From NCBI RefSeq assembly GCF_025562755.1, contig NZ_CP103300.1, positions 5,892,501 to 5,956,500 on the forward strand: a DNA stretch of 64,000 nucleotides, written 5' to 3'. Of the stretch, positions 7,708 to 16,976 are shown in pieces. The stretch's first letter is position 1, and each line of letters starts with the position of its first letter. Source of the DNA: Endozoicomonas euniceicola. GTDB lineage: Bacteria; Pseudomonadota; Gammaproteobacteria; Pseudomonadales; Endozoicomonadaceae. Under the pieces are notes generated by a model that was not told the origin of the DNA, did no database searches, and worked only from the letters and a program-made list of their open reading frames with translations. The translations under genes were made by a program, and so were the position numbers.

Positions 7708-10700
7708 ATGCACGGAATGATCAAAGGCTTACTGTCTCGTAGCCGAACGGTATTAATGATGTTTGTGCTGTTATTGTCCCTGGGAACTCTGACTTATATA
7801 ACAATTCCTAAAGAAGCCGCGCCAGATGTCCCAATTCCAGTCGTCCATGTTTCCGTCCATTATGAAGGGATTTCCCCGGAAGACTCTGAACGACTGTTGG
7901 TGTTGCCACTTGAAAAGGAATTACGGGGCATTGCCGGTATAAAGGAAATCACTTCAACAGCTTCCCAGTCTCATGCTTCTATTACGGTGGAATTTATTGC
8001 CGGACTGGATATCAGCAAAGTGATGGCTGATGTCAGGGATAAGGTCAATCAGGCCAAGAGCAAACTGCCGGAAGGCAGTGACGAGCCGCTGGTAAAACAG
8101 ATCACCCTAGCCAGCCTGGAACCGGTTATCACCGTTATCCTTTCTGGCAATATGCCGGAAAGAGCCCTGATCCAGATCGCCAGAAAGGTTCGTGATGTGC
8201 TTGAAGGACGCAAAGAGATTCTTGAAGTCACCATTGGTGGAGACCGGGAAGATGTTATTGATGTCGTTATTGATCCGCTTAAACTGGAAAGCTACGGCCT
8301 CGTACCCGCCGATGTTGTGAACCTTGTGGCCAGCAATAATAAACTGGTGGCTGCGGGTAATGTTGATAATGGTAATGGTCGTTTTGCAGTTAAGGTGCCC
8401 GCTGTCTATAAAACCCCCGCAGATATTCTGGCACAACCGGTTAAGGTAGATGGCGATAAAGTGATAACCTTTGCGGACGTTGCCACGGTACGCAGCACAT
8501 TTAAAGATGGTGGCAGTTACGCCAGTATGAATGGCGAGCCCAGTGTCTCCCTCGAAGTAAAAAAACGACCAAGGGAGAATATCATCCAGACCATCGATAT
8601 CACCAAGGCCATCGTTGCTGAAGTGCAAAAACAGACACCGAGCAACCTGCAGGTGGACTACAGCAACGATCAGTCAAAAGACATACGGCAGATGTTGCTC
8701 GACCTGCAAAATAATGTTTTGTCAGCGGTCATCCTGGTGGTGATTGTGATTCTCGGGGCATTAGGATTACGCAGTTCGGTTCTGGTAGGGCTGGCGATTC
8801 CCGGAGCCTTTCTGACGGGCATATTGATGATCGCAACCTTTGGCCTGACCATCAATATGGTTGTGCTGTTTGCCTTGATCATGTCTGTTGGCATGCTGGT
8901 TGATGGTGCTATTGTGGTGACTGAGTTTGCCGACCGGAAAATGAGTGAAGGCCTGTCCCGCAAAGAGGCCTATTTGCAGGCTTCACTGCGCATGTCATGG
9001 CCTATCACTGCTTCAACCGCTACCACATTAGCAGCATTTTTCCCCCTGATGTTCTGGCCGGGTATGATGGGCGAGTTCATGATGTACCTGCCACTGACAT
9101 TAATAGCCACACTGTCGGCTTCACTGGTGATGGCTCTGATCTTTATTCCTACCATCGGTACGTTGATTGGTAAGCCAAGAATATTATCACCGGCAGAGGC
9201 CGTTAACGTTCACGCCTCAGAAGCAGGGGAGTTAACGGCAATGGTCGGGCTATCAGGGCGTTACACCCGAATGCTTGCCAAAGCTCTCAATCATCCCGGA
9301 AAAATAGTCTTGTCCGGTTTTCTGCTGGTGTGTGGTGTTTACTGGGCCTTCGCTAAAATTGGCAATGGCGTTGAATTCTTTCCCAGTGTAGAAACCAACT
9401 ATGCCAGGGTCAGCATACTGGCTAACTCCAGCAATTACTCCATTGATGAAAAACACGAGATTATTCAACAGGCAGAAGAGCGTCTTGTGAGTATTCCTGC
9501 TATCCAGTCTGTCTATGCCAAAACCGGTGACAAGCGGACAATAGGCACACTGTCGCTAACACTGGTTGACTGGCAGTACCGGAAACCTGCTCCGGAAGTA
9601 ATGGCACAGATAAAAGAACAGCTGTCTGTTTTCTCTGGGCTCGATATCCTTGTTAACCGACAAAAAGACGGCCCGCCTGCAGGCGTACCATTAAGCCTCA
9701 ACATTTTTTCTGAAAACCTTGCACAGCTTAATGACAGCCTGAGAACGGTAGAGCGAGTTCTGAGAAATCATCCGAAGGTCGTGAATATCGAACACAATGG
9801 TTCAACCCCCGGTTATGAGTGGCAGATGAATATTGACCGAACCCGGGCAGCAAGATTTGGTGCCGATGTTACGACGACAGGCAGTATGATCCAGATGGTA
9901 ACGTCCGGACTGACGGTTGGCAGCTATCGCCCGGATAACAGTAATGAAGAAGTCGATATTCGAATACGCTTTCCTGAACAGGACAGGCATCTTGAGAGCA
10001 TTGACAGACTAAGACTGATGACGGCGGCAGGACTGGTGCCGATCAGCCATTTTACCGAACGCACCATTACCAGCCAGCTGGATAATATTAACCACACCGA
10101 CGGTCTGCGCAGCGTCAACATTGGTGGTGATCTGCTTGAAGGAGAACAGTTGGGCAAAATCTTGCCGGAACTGTTCGCTGAAATAGAGGCAGCCGGTTTA
10201 CCCGCTGGCGTCACCGTTGAAATTAAAGGTGAACAGGCCGATCAGCAGGAAAGCCAGACTTTCCTGATCAAGGCATTTGCAGTGGCTCTGTTTGTTATGG
10301 CAATGATTCTGGTCAGTCAGTTCAACAGCTTTTACCAGGCCTTTTTGATTATGTCTGCCGTCGTGCTGTCAACTGGCGGGGTTTTTATTGGGTTGCTGGT
10401 GACAGGGCAGCCCTTTGGTATTGTGATGAGTGGCATTGGTGTTATCTCACTGGCCGGTATCATCGTCAACAATAATATTGTACTGATTGATACCTACAAC
10501 ACCCTCAGGGCAAGAGGGATGGACGCCACACAGGCAGTGTTGCGCACTGGTGCCCAGCGTCTAAGACCCGTCCTTCTGACAACGGTCACAACCATACTCG
10601 GCTTACTGCCCATGGTGCTGTCTACAAATATTGACCTGTTTGCCCATAAAATTGATATCGGCGCACCATCAACACAGATGTGGAACCAGCTGTCAGTCGC

Positions 10701-10800
10701 CATTGCCAGTGGATTGTCATTTGCAACGGTGCTGACTCTCTTTATTACACCATGTCTGCTGGTAATGGCTGGCAGGAGGGAGGATCGCAGAGCCTCTTGA
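7708..10800 (+). CDS. RND efflux permease (AcrB-type, HAE1-like)
   Basis: A 1030-residue inner-membrane pump, normal for the RND superfamily. Twelve membrane segments fall in two halves: one N-terminal (RTVLMMFVLLLSLG), then groups near residues 340-540 and 860-1020. TM4 carries the proton-relay acidic pair in SVGMLVDGAIVVTE. The start at 7708 is chosen because ggggag at 7695-7700 sits seven bases before it; an upstream in-frame start would overlap the adaptor gene. It forms an operon with the adaptor. The substrate is not predictable; the N-terminal PKEAAPDVPIP resembles pumps of the small-organic or VexF/MdtB-like branches. Confidence 0.92.
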   Translation: MHGMIKGLLSRSRTVLMMFVLLLSLGTLTYITIPKEAAPDVPIPVVHVSVHYEGISPEDSERLLVLPLEKELRGIAGIKEITSTASQSHASITVEFIAGLDISKVMADVRDKVNQAKSKLPEGSDEPLVKQITLASLEPVITVILSGNMPERALIQIARKVRDVLEGRKEILEVTIGGDREDVIDVVIDPLKLESYGLVPADVVNLVASNNKLVAAGNVDNGNGRFAVKVPAVYKTPADILAQPVKVDGDKVITFADVATVRSTFKDGGSYASMNGEPSVSLEVKKRPRENIIQTIDITKAIVAEVQKQTPSNLQVDYSNDQSKDIRQMLLDLQNNVLSAVILVVIVILGALGLRSSVLVGLAIPGAFLTGILMIATFGLTINMVVLFALIMSVGMLVDGAIVVTEFADRKMSEGLSRKEAYLQASLRMSWPITASTATTLAAFFPLMFWPGMMGEFMMYLPLTLIATLSASLVMALIFIPTIGTLIGKPRILSPAEAVNVHASEAGELTAMVGLSGRYTRMLAKALNHPGKIVLSGFLLVCGVYWAFAKIGNGVEFFPSVETNYARVSILANSSNYSIDEKHEIIQQAEERLVSIPAIQSVYAKTGDKRTIGTLSLTLVDWQYRKPAPEVMAQIKEQLSVFSGLDILVNRQKDGPPAGVPLSLNIFSENLAQLNDSLRTVERVLRNHPKVVNIEHNGSTPGYEWQMNIDRTRAARFGADVTTTGSMIQMVTSGLTVGSYRPDNSNEEVDIRIRFPEQDRHLESIDRLRLMTAAGLVPISHFTERTITSQLDNINHTDGLRSVNIGGDLLEGEQLGKILPELFAEIEAAGLPAGVTVEIKGEQADQQESQTFLIKAFAVALFVMAMILVSQFNSFYQAFLIMSAVVLSTGGVFIGLLVTGQPFGIVMSGIGVISLAGIIVNNNIVLIDTYNTLRARGMDATQAVLRTGAQRLRPVLLTTVTTILGLLPMVLSTNIDLFAHKIDIGAPSTQMWNQLSVAIASGLSFATVLTLFITPCLLVMAGRREDRRAS

Positions 10801-10904
10801 AAAACTGGGAGCAGGGTCGCAGTGAGCCTAATGGCCAGGCCATTACCCTGCTGAGACTGGTGCAACGCCACCCGGAGACTCTTGAGTATATTGCCGGGCT
10901 TTAA
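10791..10904 (+). pseudogene. C-terminal remnant of an HTH antitoxin/NadS-like regulator
   Basis: Overlapping the last codons of the RND pump in another frame, the translation reads SLLKNWEQGRSEPNG, then ALLRLVQRHPE-like residues, ending YIAGL. This is the end of XRE-type antitoxins (HigA/NadS-like), which typically show L-x-N/Q-WEQGRxxPxG. The helix-turn-helix part is absent, so this is a broken gene joined to the pump by deletion or rearrangement. Confidence 0.6.
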
Positions 10905-11528
10905 ACAGGTACTGCAATCCTATGTTGCCTTCTTTTTAACATAATATATATTATGCGCAATATAAGATAACTAATTTTCTGTACGCTTGCCCGACACCTG
11001 CCTTAGAGAAAGGATTGCCTTCACCTGTTGCACTTCTGTTGTCGTTTGTGTTTCTGCATCAGCCGAGCTGCCATTCTTTCTTCAGGGAGGAAAAACAGAA
11101 CTTATGTCCAATTATTAATAAGCGACTATGCTTGTTTCTATTCTTTATTTGACCTGCAAGGTGATTTTTGATGGTTTGATTATGACAGACTGCTCAGCCA
11201 GGCTTTCGGTTTATTACATAAACCTTGCCCTGTTTTTTTATTGTCCATTGCTCTCCTGGCTGATTATTTAGCAATAAAGTCTCATTAACTTTTGAGCAAA
11301 GCCCCGCATTGTAGGTGTTCCGAAATGTAACGACTGGAGCATTCAGAGCGGCAAATCACGATTATCTTTTATTATATTTGCCTAAACAGGCTAAAAGTGT
11401 CTAATATTTGTTCTTGTGGGGTTGTTGTTGAAACATTAGGTTTTACTGAATCAATTTTTGTTAATTCAGTGATTGGACGACGGTCCCATTACAGCCAGTC
11501 CCCCAATTAACGACAAGAGAACTGAAAG
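10905..11528. other. Gene-poor AT-rich gap
   Basis: About 620 bases with no convincing coding region. The only clear structure is a 16-bp perfect palindrome (cataatatatattatg) at 10940-10955. The stretch lies between the HTH remnant and a winged-helix gene and looks like eroded accessory DNA. Confidence 0.5.
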
Positions 11529-11858
11529 ATGACAATAAAAGGGTTAATCAAACTCACTCAGCTTCTTCAGGAATATCCTCTAACCATCATCCAGTGGCAG
11601 ATCCTTATGGTTATCTCTGAAAATCCCGGAGAAACCATTACTGATCTGGTGAATGAAGAAAAACTGACCTGTGGGACTCCAAGCGATATTGCGGTAAGTG
11701 TCAAACGTCTTGGAGAGGGTCGACATGACCGGCCGGGTCTTGGTCTGATTAAGAAAAGTCAGCATGAAGCAGATGGTCGCTATTTCAAGCTGACCTTAAC
11801 AGCCAAGGGCAAAAAATTGGTTGAGAAGATCAAAAACAAGTCCCGTACAATGAAGTAA
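11529..11858 (+). CDS. Small MarR-like winged-helix regulator
   Basis: A 109-residue protein with a winged-helix pattern: helix TIIQWQILMVISENPGET, recognition region SDIAVSVKRL, wing LGLIKKSQHEADGRYFKLTLT, then a basic helix. MarR/phage-type single-domain DNA-binding proteins look like this. No effector domain is seen and the target is unknown. It has its own ATG start after an aag-rich leader. No operon partner. Confidence 0.55.
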   Translation: MTIKGLIKLTQLLQEYPLTIIQWQILMVISENPGETITDLVNEEKLTCGTPSDIAVSVKRLGEGRHDRPGLGLIKKSQHEADGRYFKLTLTAKGKKLVEKIKNKSRTMK

Positions 11859-12049
11859 CACTTTGAGGCATGGGCTCAGTTATGCTGAGCGCTGGTTATT
11901 GGGTAAGTCCAGATTCCCAGCTTGAGCCCCTATCCCTTAACAATATTTACAGCTTTTTGCCTGCCCCCCCTGTCTTAAGCTGCCTGGCTAGGGATAAGCC
12001 TTCTCCAGACCTGCCAGCTACGCCATGCTCAGTAATAGATTCTTGTTTA

Positions 12050-12337
12050 TTATTGCGGTTTAGCAGCCCAGCTCAGGCACCAACCTCCTTTTTCTACTCT
12101 GCGATTATTGAACAAAGCACATCCGTTGTTCTGATCAGGTTTGAAAAACATACAGTTATCGCAAATATGCCCTTCTTTATATTTAGGGTGATTTTTTGCC
12201 TCCTCAGCCACCTTCACATAATTGAGTGCTTTTGCAAGCGGCTCATCTTCAGACACTTCGGCCTGCTCCGCAGAAACTGGTAACACCGGAATCAGGCTGG
12301 CCACCGTGACCGCTTTTAAAAACTGCCTGCGATTCAT
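12050..12337 (-). CDS. High-potential iron-sulfur protein (HiPIP)
   Basis: A 95-residue exported [4Fe-4S] electron carrier. The N-terminus MNRRQFLKAVTVASLIPVLP is a twin-arginine signal. The four cluster cysteines are C59, C62, C73 and C87 (CDNC, GCALF, GGWCLSW), as in HiPIPs. These proteins shuttle electrons in the periplasm, often to terminal oxidases or photosynthetic centres. It stands alone, convergent with the winged-helix gene. Confidence 0.9.
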   Translation of the reverse strand: MNRRQFLKAVTVASLIPVLPVSAEQAEVSEDEPLAKALNYVKVAEEAKNHPKYKEGHICDNCMFFKPDQNNGCALFNNRRVEKGGWCLSWAAKPQ

Positions 12338-12442
12338 CCACTTCCCCTTTCTGTTATTTCAGATGTGCATTGTATTTTAGGCTTGTTGCCGCCGTTATGC
12401 GAAAAAAATGCTGCCTTGATCAATATTGAATGAATACCAAAA

Positions 12443-12476
12443 ATTACTACCGGTAAGTTCAGTTACCGGTAGTAAT
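12443..12476. repeat. 14-bp inverted repeat upstream of the KfrA-like gene
   Basis: Arms attactaccggtaa (12443-12456) and its exact complement (12463-12476) flank a 6-base spacer. With the larger palindrome at 12491 it forms a likely operator region for the gene starting at 12562. Confidence 0.7.
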
Positions 12477-12490
12477 AAATAATACTTGAT

Positions 12491-12528
12491 ACTAATAATA
12501 CCAGTATTATAATACTAGTATTATTAGT
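12491..12528. repeat. 38-bp near-perfect nested palindrome, likely KfrA-type operator
   Basis: The outer arms actaataatac (12491-12501) and gtattattagt (12518-12528) enclose a 14-bp perfect palindrome agtattataatact (12503-12516). Only one base pair (12502/12517) breaks the full symmetry. It sits 34 bases before the KfrA-like start. KfrA proteins are known to repress their own promoter by binding inverted repeats, so autoregulation is inferred. Confidence 0.65.
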
Positions 12529-12561
12529 TGGTTTTGTTTAATTTACGGTTGAGATATCGCC

Positions 12562-13641
12562 ATGTCAGAGACAAATAAAGATTTACAACGTCGTGAACTG
12601 GTTTTCCGGGTACTGGACGACCTTAAGCAAAGTGGTGAGCGGATCAATGCCGATAAAGTCGCCAGGCTTGCACAGATGGGCAAACAGACCGTGTTGCCTT
12701 ATTACAATGAATGGCGTTTTCTGGATGACTCAGAAAAAGAAGTGGATACAGAGTTGCCTGCTGACCTGGTAAGAGTCTTGAAGCGAGGTCTGGTTCAGTG
12801 GAAACATGAAGCGACTGAAGAACAGAGAAGCCTTCAGGAGGAAGCTAATCAGGAAATCGACAACCTGCAGGAGATGAACCGACAACTTTCGGAAGAACGG
12901 CTCAACTTTAAGGAACAAAGCGAACGTCTGGCTGAGGAACAGCAAAAACTGCAAGAGACGATTGCTCAACTACAAGCAGAAAACACGACACTGGAAAAAC
13001 AACAGGTGGCCTTGCAGGAAAAGCTTAATAATGAAATCCAGAAGGCTGAAAGCCTGACGGAACAAATCGAACAAACAAAAAAAGATCACGCCAACGCCCT
13101 GAAAGCTCAGGAACGTCAGCTGGATACCAAGCACGATGCTCAGATGAACCACTGGATGAAAGTGGTTGACGACGAACGACGTTTGCGTGCGGATATAGAA
13201 CTGCAACTGAAGCAGGAAAAGGAAAGTCAGTTCAAGCTGGAAAAAGAGCGCAATGAAATCCAGTACCGACTGGAGTCAAAGTCCCGTGCTCATTTAGAAG
13301 CCTGCGAAGAGCGTAATCATCTCAGACAGCACAATAATGAGCTGGCAGCCTACAAACACCTGCTGGAAAGCGTGCAGCAGTTAATCAACAGCAATGAAGA
13401 AGAATTGATCTCAGACATCACACAGCTGAAAGATATCAGTGCCAGTTCTGAACGGCTGGATTCTCAACTGAGTAGTGCCAGCCTTCAGGTGCAACAGTTG
13501 CAGGAAAAACTCGAACAGTCTGAACAGTTAGCCATCCGAATGCATCAGCTGGAAAAAGAGCTGGAGAAAGAGCGGGGTTTTTCTGAAGCCCTTAAACTGA
13601 CTCTCAGCCAGCAGACTTCTCAGAGCGCTCAAAACCAGTAA
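12562..13641 (+). CDS. KfrA-like DNA-binding coiled-coil protein
   Basis: A 359-residue protein with an N-terminal DNA-binding domain like plasmid KfrA (PF11740): RELVFRVLDDLKQSGERINADKVA, then GKQTVLPYYNEWRFL. From about residue 75 to 350 it is almost entirely coiled coil rich in Glu, Gln, Leu and Lys. KfrA of plasmids binds its own promoter and is linked to partition and stability. Here it is probably chromosomal, 31 bases before a tyrosine recombinase, and behind two strong palindromes. Confidence 0.8.
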   Translation: MSETNKDLQRRELVFRVLDDLKQSGERINADKVARLAQMGKQTVLPYYNEWRFLDDSEKEVDTELPADLVRVLKRGLVQWKHEATEEQRSLQEEANQEIDNLQEMNRQLSEERLNFKEQSERLAEEQQKLQETIAQLQAENTTLEKQQVALQEKLNNEIQKAESLTEQIEQTKKDHANALKAQERQLDTKHDAQMNHWMKVVDDERRLRADIELQLKQEKESQFKLEKERNEIQYRLESKSRAHLEACEERNHLRQHNNELAAYKHLLESVQQLINSNEEELISDITQLKDISASSERLDSQLSSASLQVQQLQEKLEQSEQLAIRMHQLEKELEKERGFSEALKLTLSQQTSQSAQNQ

Positions 13642-13672
13642 CGTAAGCCAGATAAAGGAATGACAGCTGATA

Positions 13673-14785
13673 ATGACTGAGTTAATTAATCCGGAACATC
13701 TGCCACTGATGCGTTCAGTCCGCAGCGATGTGACAGGTGCTGATAACCTGATGGGAGCCCGCAATGACAGCGAGGCCCTGACCCTGTTCCTGAACAAATC
13801 CGGTTCCCGTTCCCTGGAAACCCGCAGGCGCTACGAACGGGAGATTATTCGCTTTACCGCTTATATTTATCAGGAACTGGCGATTGATTACGCAGCGGTT
13901 CGTCTGAAGCATTTGCAAACCTATCTGCACTTCATTCAGAACCTGCCATCCCACTGGTTAAAACCCGGAGTTTTACCCGGAAAGCCTGATAAGGTCCTCT
14001 TCAAATCCTCGATTCAACCCGGAAAAAGCACCGACCAGGTGATTGATGTACTGTCTACCTTTTTTGGCTTTCTTGAACGAAACCGCTATACCCTGGGTAA
14101 TCCGGCAGCGTCACTGGTTCGGTCAGGAGAAAAAACCGCCCGTGGCAGCCAGGTCATTCGCTATTTTCATGAGCCGGAATGGGAGCATGTACGACAGTGT
14201 CTGTCATCCATGCCCAGCTCTACTCACAAAGAAGTCATGGAGTCAATGCGCACCAGTTTCATGATCAGGATGACCTATGCACTCGCTCTGCGAGAGTCGG
14301 AGTTGACGGGACAGACCTGCAATGACATTCACCCGGATAATGAGGGAGGCTATTACCTCAGCGTACTGGGCAAAGGCAGAAAACGACGCAACCTGCCTAT
14401 TAATCCGCAACTGCATGAAACCATCAAAGATTATCGTAGCTTTTACGGTTATACCGGCATTACAGGAAACTCTTTGCCCCTGGCTCCAAGACGCCGAAAA
14501 AGTGCAGGCGCTGTTTCAGGGCTGACGTCAAGAGGGCTACGCTTCTGGTGGCAGGGCTTTATGCGGTTTTGTGCCGAAAGAACTGATGACATCAATCTGC
14601 AATACCGGCTTCAGGAAATGCCTTTTCACGCCCTGCGGCATACGGCGTTAACACACCTGGCTCAAAAAATGGATATTGAAGATCTGGCTATTTTCGCTGG
14701 TCACGATAGCATTAATACAACCAGTCAGTACTATCATGTTGAAGCACGCCGTCTGAAAACGCTGACTATGGATCATCAATTGTAG
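13673..14785 (+). CDS. Tyrosine recombinase/integrase
   Basis: A 370-residue phage-integrase-family protein. The N-terminal SAM-like domain spans about residues 25-150. The catalytic domain shows ALRESELTGQTC (first Arg), GKGRKRR (Lys in the beta-hairpin), FHALRHTALTHLA (H-x-x-R) and GHDSINTTSQYYHV (His and nucleophile Tyr). It breaks and rejoins DNA at specific sites. Following the KfrA-like gene with 31 bases between them suggests one operon; the target site is unknown. Confidence 0.88.
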   Translation: MTELINPEHLPLMRSVRSDVTGADNLMGARNDSEALTLFLNKSGSRSLETRRRYEREIIRFTAYIYQELAIDYAAVRLKHLQTYLHFIQNLPSHWLKPGVLPGKPDKVLFKSSIQPGKSTDQVIDVLSTFFGFLERNRYTLGNPAASLVRSGEKTARGSQVIRYFHEPEWEHVRQCLSSMPSSTHKEVMESMRTSFMIRMTYALALRESELTGQTCNDIHPDNEGGYYLSVLGKGRKRRNLPINPQLHETIKDYRSFYGYTGITGNSLPLAPRRRKSAGAVSGLTSRGLRFWWQGFMRFCAERTDDINLQYRLQEMPFHALRHTALTHLAQKMDIEDLAIFAGHDSINTTSQYYHVEARRLKTLTMDHQL

Positions 14786-14803
14786 TACTACACAGGTAAC
14801 ACA

Positions 14804-15472
14804 ATGTCCTCTACAACACTGACAATGACTGAACCCCTTCGCTACTACCTTTATTCAACAGGGTTGCGGGAACATCCTGTACTGGAAGAACTGCGTGAAG
14901 TCACCCGTCAACACCCATACGGCGTTATGCAGATTTCCCCTGAACAGGGGCAGCTAATGGCTTTGCTGGCAAAACTGACGGCGGCAAAGAAAACGATAGA
15001 GGTGGGTGTTTTTACTGGTTACAGTGCACTGGCTGTCGCCCAGGCATTACCCGATGATGGCACCGTTATTGCCTGTGATATCAGTGAAGAATACACCCGG
15101 ACTGCCAGAACATTCTGGGCCAAAGCCGGAGTTGAGGACAAAATAGACTTACGCCTTGCGCCAGCCACCGAAACGCTCAAACACTTGCTTAATCAGCAGC
15201 AGGCAAACACCTTTGATATGGCATTTATTGATGCCGATAAAACCGGCTACGATGACTACTATGAACTGTGCCTGCAACTGGTACGACCCGGAGGTCTGAT
15301 TCTTATTGATAACACCTTATGGAATGGTTGCGTGGCCGATAAAGCAATTGATGATGACGATACAATCGCTATCCGGGCCCTGAACAGAAAAGTTCACCAG
15401 GATGACCGGGTAGATATGGTGATGCTACCTGTTTCAGACGGACTGACCATCGCGATCAAACGGACCTATTGA
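14804..15472 (+). CDS. Class I SAM-dependent O-methyltransferase (CCoAOMT-like)
   Basis: A 222-residue cytoplasmic methyltransferase of the catechol/caffeoyl-CoA O-methyltransferase group. The SAM-binding motif I is TIEVGVFTGYSALAVAQALP, motif II region DGTVIACDISEEY, and the metal-binding segment FIDADKTGYDDYYE is followed by GGLILIDNTLWNG. The substrate is not evident. It starts 18 bases after the recombinase stop and is followed directly by the LIM/DA1 gene. Confidence 0.9.
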   Translation: MSSTTLTMTEPLRYYLYSTGLREHPVLEELREVTRQHPYGVMQISPEQGQLMALLAKLTAAKKTIEVGVFTGYSALAVAQALPDDGTVIACDISEEYTRTARTFWAKAGVEDKIDLRLAPATETLKHLLNQQQANTFDMAFIDADKTGYDDYYELCLQLVRPGGLILIDNTLWNGCVADKAIDDDDTIAIRALNRKVHQDDRVDMVMLPVSDGLTIAIKRTY

Positions 15473-15490
15473 AGCACAGGGGCTCCTGTT

Positions 15491-16513
15491 CTGGCTATCG
15501 AATGCAAAAGTTGCCACAAAGCCATTCACGGCGATGCACTAAAAGCGCTGGGGACAAGCTGGCACCCTCACTGCTTTACCTGCCGCACCTGTAAACGACC
15601 ATTAATCAATGAATCATTTGTTGCTTTTAATGGTCGCCCCTTTCATCCTCGCTGCCTGCGTTGCCCTGGCTGTCGTAAAACGCTTAAAAACCAGTATATT
15701 GAACATGACGGCATGCCCTGGCATCTCGAGTGTTACCGAAAACTGCATCGGCCATTATGTTCAGTCTGTCGTAAGCCTCTGACCCGTAAATACCTGGTTG
15801 ATTTCTGGGGCAATGCTTTCTGCAATACCCATACAAATTATTCCAACTGTTCCAGCTGCGGCCGGATTGTCTGCAAGCACCTTACAGATGGTGGCATGCT
15901 TCACCCCGATGGCTTAATGATATGCAATCTCTGTACGCTCAGGTCAGTCGATACACAGGAGCGTGCTGAAAGAATTTTAGACGAAATGCGTCTTGCACTG
16001 GCTTCCGTCGGTTTAAAACTGAACAAGGCTCAAACTCCGGTCATATTGTGCGACCGCGATGAATTGAGAACGGCCAGCCGTCACAACTTTCATAATGAAC
16101 GGCCGATTCTGGGACTGGCACAATGGACAACGACATCTTCAGGCGGGCGAATTATTGGCAGGCAATTTGATCGTATTCTTATTCAAAACAAATTACCCGA
16201 AGAACACTTTCGCATCATAGCCATACACGAGCTGACCCACGCCTGGTTTTTTTATAATCAGTATCATGACTTACCTTTGCAGGTGGAAGAAGGCATGTGT
16301 GTATTGATGGAATATATCTGGCTAAAAAATCAGGATACGAAAGATGCGTCATATCGACGCACTCTCATAGAGCAAAGCCGCGATCCGATTTATGGCGAAG
16401 GATTTCAAAAGGCCAGGTCTGCACTGAAACTGATGCCGTTGCGGGTACTTCTGAGATATTTGCAAGAGAAGAACAGCTTTCCCAGTCGTTTCAGTGCTTT
16501 TTTTTATCACTGA
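15491..16513 (+). CDS. LIM-domain protein with DA1-type zinc peptidase domain, probable CTG start
   Basis: About 340 residues. The frame is open from right after the methyltransferase stop and has no ATG, GTG or TTG until 15713, which lies inside the zinc-finger region. A CTG at 15491, eight bases after aggggc, gives (M)AIECKSCHKAI and keeps all fingers. LIM-like pairs are visible: CKSC..H..C..C, CLRC..C, then CSVC and CSSC with further Cys/His. The C-terminal half has the HExxH zinc site in IAIHELTHAWFF and the downstream VEEGMCVLMEYIW that characterises DA1-like peptidases (PF12315), known from plant ubiquitin-activated DA1. LIM proteins are rare in bacteria; the role here is unknown, possibly host-directed. 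Confidence 0.75.
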   Translation: MAIECKSCHKAIHGDALKALGTSWHPHCFTCRTCKRPLINESFVAFNGRPFHPRCLRCPGCRKTLKNQYIEHDGMPWHLECYRKLHRPLCSVCRKPLTRKYLVDFWGNAFCNTHTNYSNCSSCGRIVCKHLTDGGMLHPDGLMICNLCTLRSVDTQERAERILDEMRLALASVGLKLNKAQTPVILCDRDELRTASRHNFHNERPILGLAQWTTTSSGGRIIGRQFDRILIQNKLPEEHFRIIAIHELTHAWFFYNQYHDLPLQVEEGMCVLMEYIWLKNQDTKDASYRRTLIEQSRDPIYGEGFQKARSALKLMPLRVLLRYLQEKNSFPSRFSAFFYH

Positions 16514-16750
16514 CAGGTATTTGCCTGTGCAAGTCAGGAAGAATGTACCAGCATGGCTTTGTTCTGATACAAAAGTAGACTGCTATTTTGCAGTGACTTC
16601 CTGTAGAAAACCAGAGATGTACTTATGGATAATGCTGGACATCAGAGTCTGATAAGGAATACCTTCTCTCTAAGGGCTTCCAGAAGCTTCTGTTCTTAGG
16701 GGTCAAGTTTGTTATTTTTCATGAGTCACCTCTCAGGTAAGGGAAGCAGC

Positions 16751-16880
16751 AGAACATAATATACCGCTGTTGGCTTTTGGCGGTTGGCGGTTGGCGATTG
16801 GCGATTGGCGGTTGGCTGTATGAGCAGCTAATAGCCAAAAGCCAACAGCCCGGTAAGTTATTGAATGCTGCGCCCCTAAC
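16751..16880. repeat. Interspersed repeat element with ggcggtt/ggcgatt tandem core, copy 1
   Basis: A ~130-base element: the flank ataccgctgttggctttt, a run of 7-base units ggcggtt/ggcgatt, then agctaatagcc, cggtaag and tgaatgctgcgcccctaa. An inverted copy sits at 46424-46530 with a different internal unit number. The stretch 16514-16750 before it holds no gene that can be supported. Confidence 0.7.
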
Positions 16881-16976
16881 ATTAGGGTGAGCTATGTTGT
16901 TCAGCATAGGTGTTAGGTGTCTCTGTGCCATTCTCTGCTATATTCATACCCCAACCAATAAAAACAGGCAGTAATT

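Noticed and set aside
11529..11858. Winged-helix gene as half of a toxin-antitoxin pair
   Set aside because: No short partner gene lies next to it, only the convergent HiPIP.
16781..16816. Tandem 7-base units as a CRISPR or origin iteron
   Set aside because: The unit is too short, without spacers, and belongs to an interspersed element repeated at 46.4 kb. No replication gene is adjacent.
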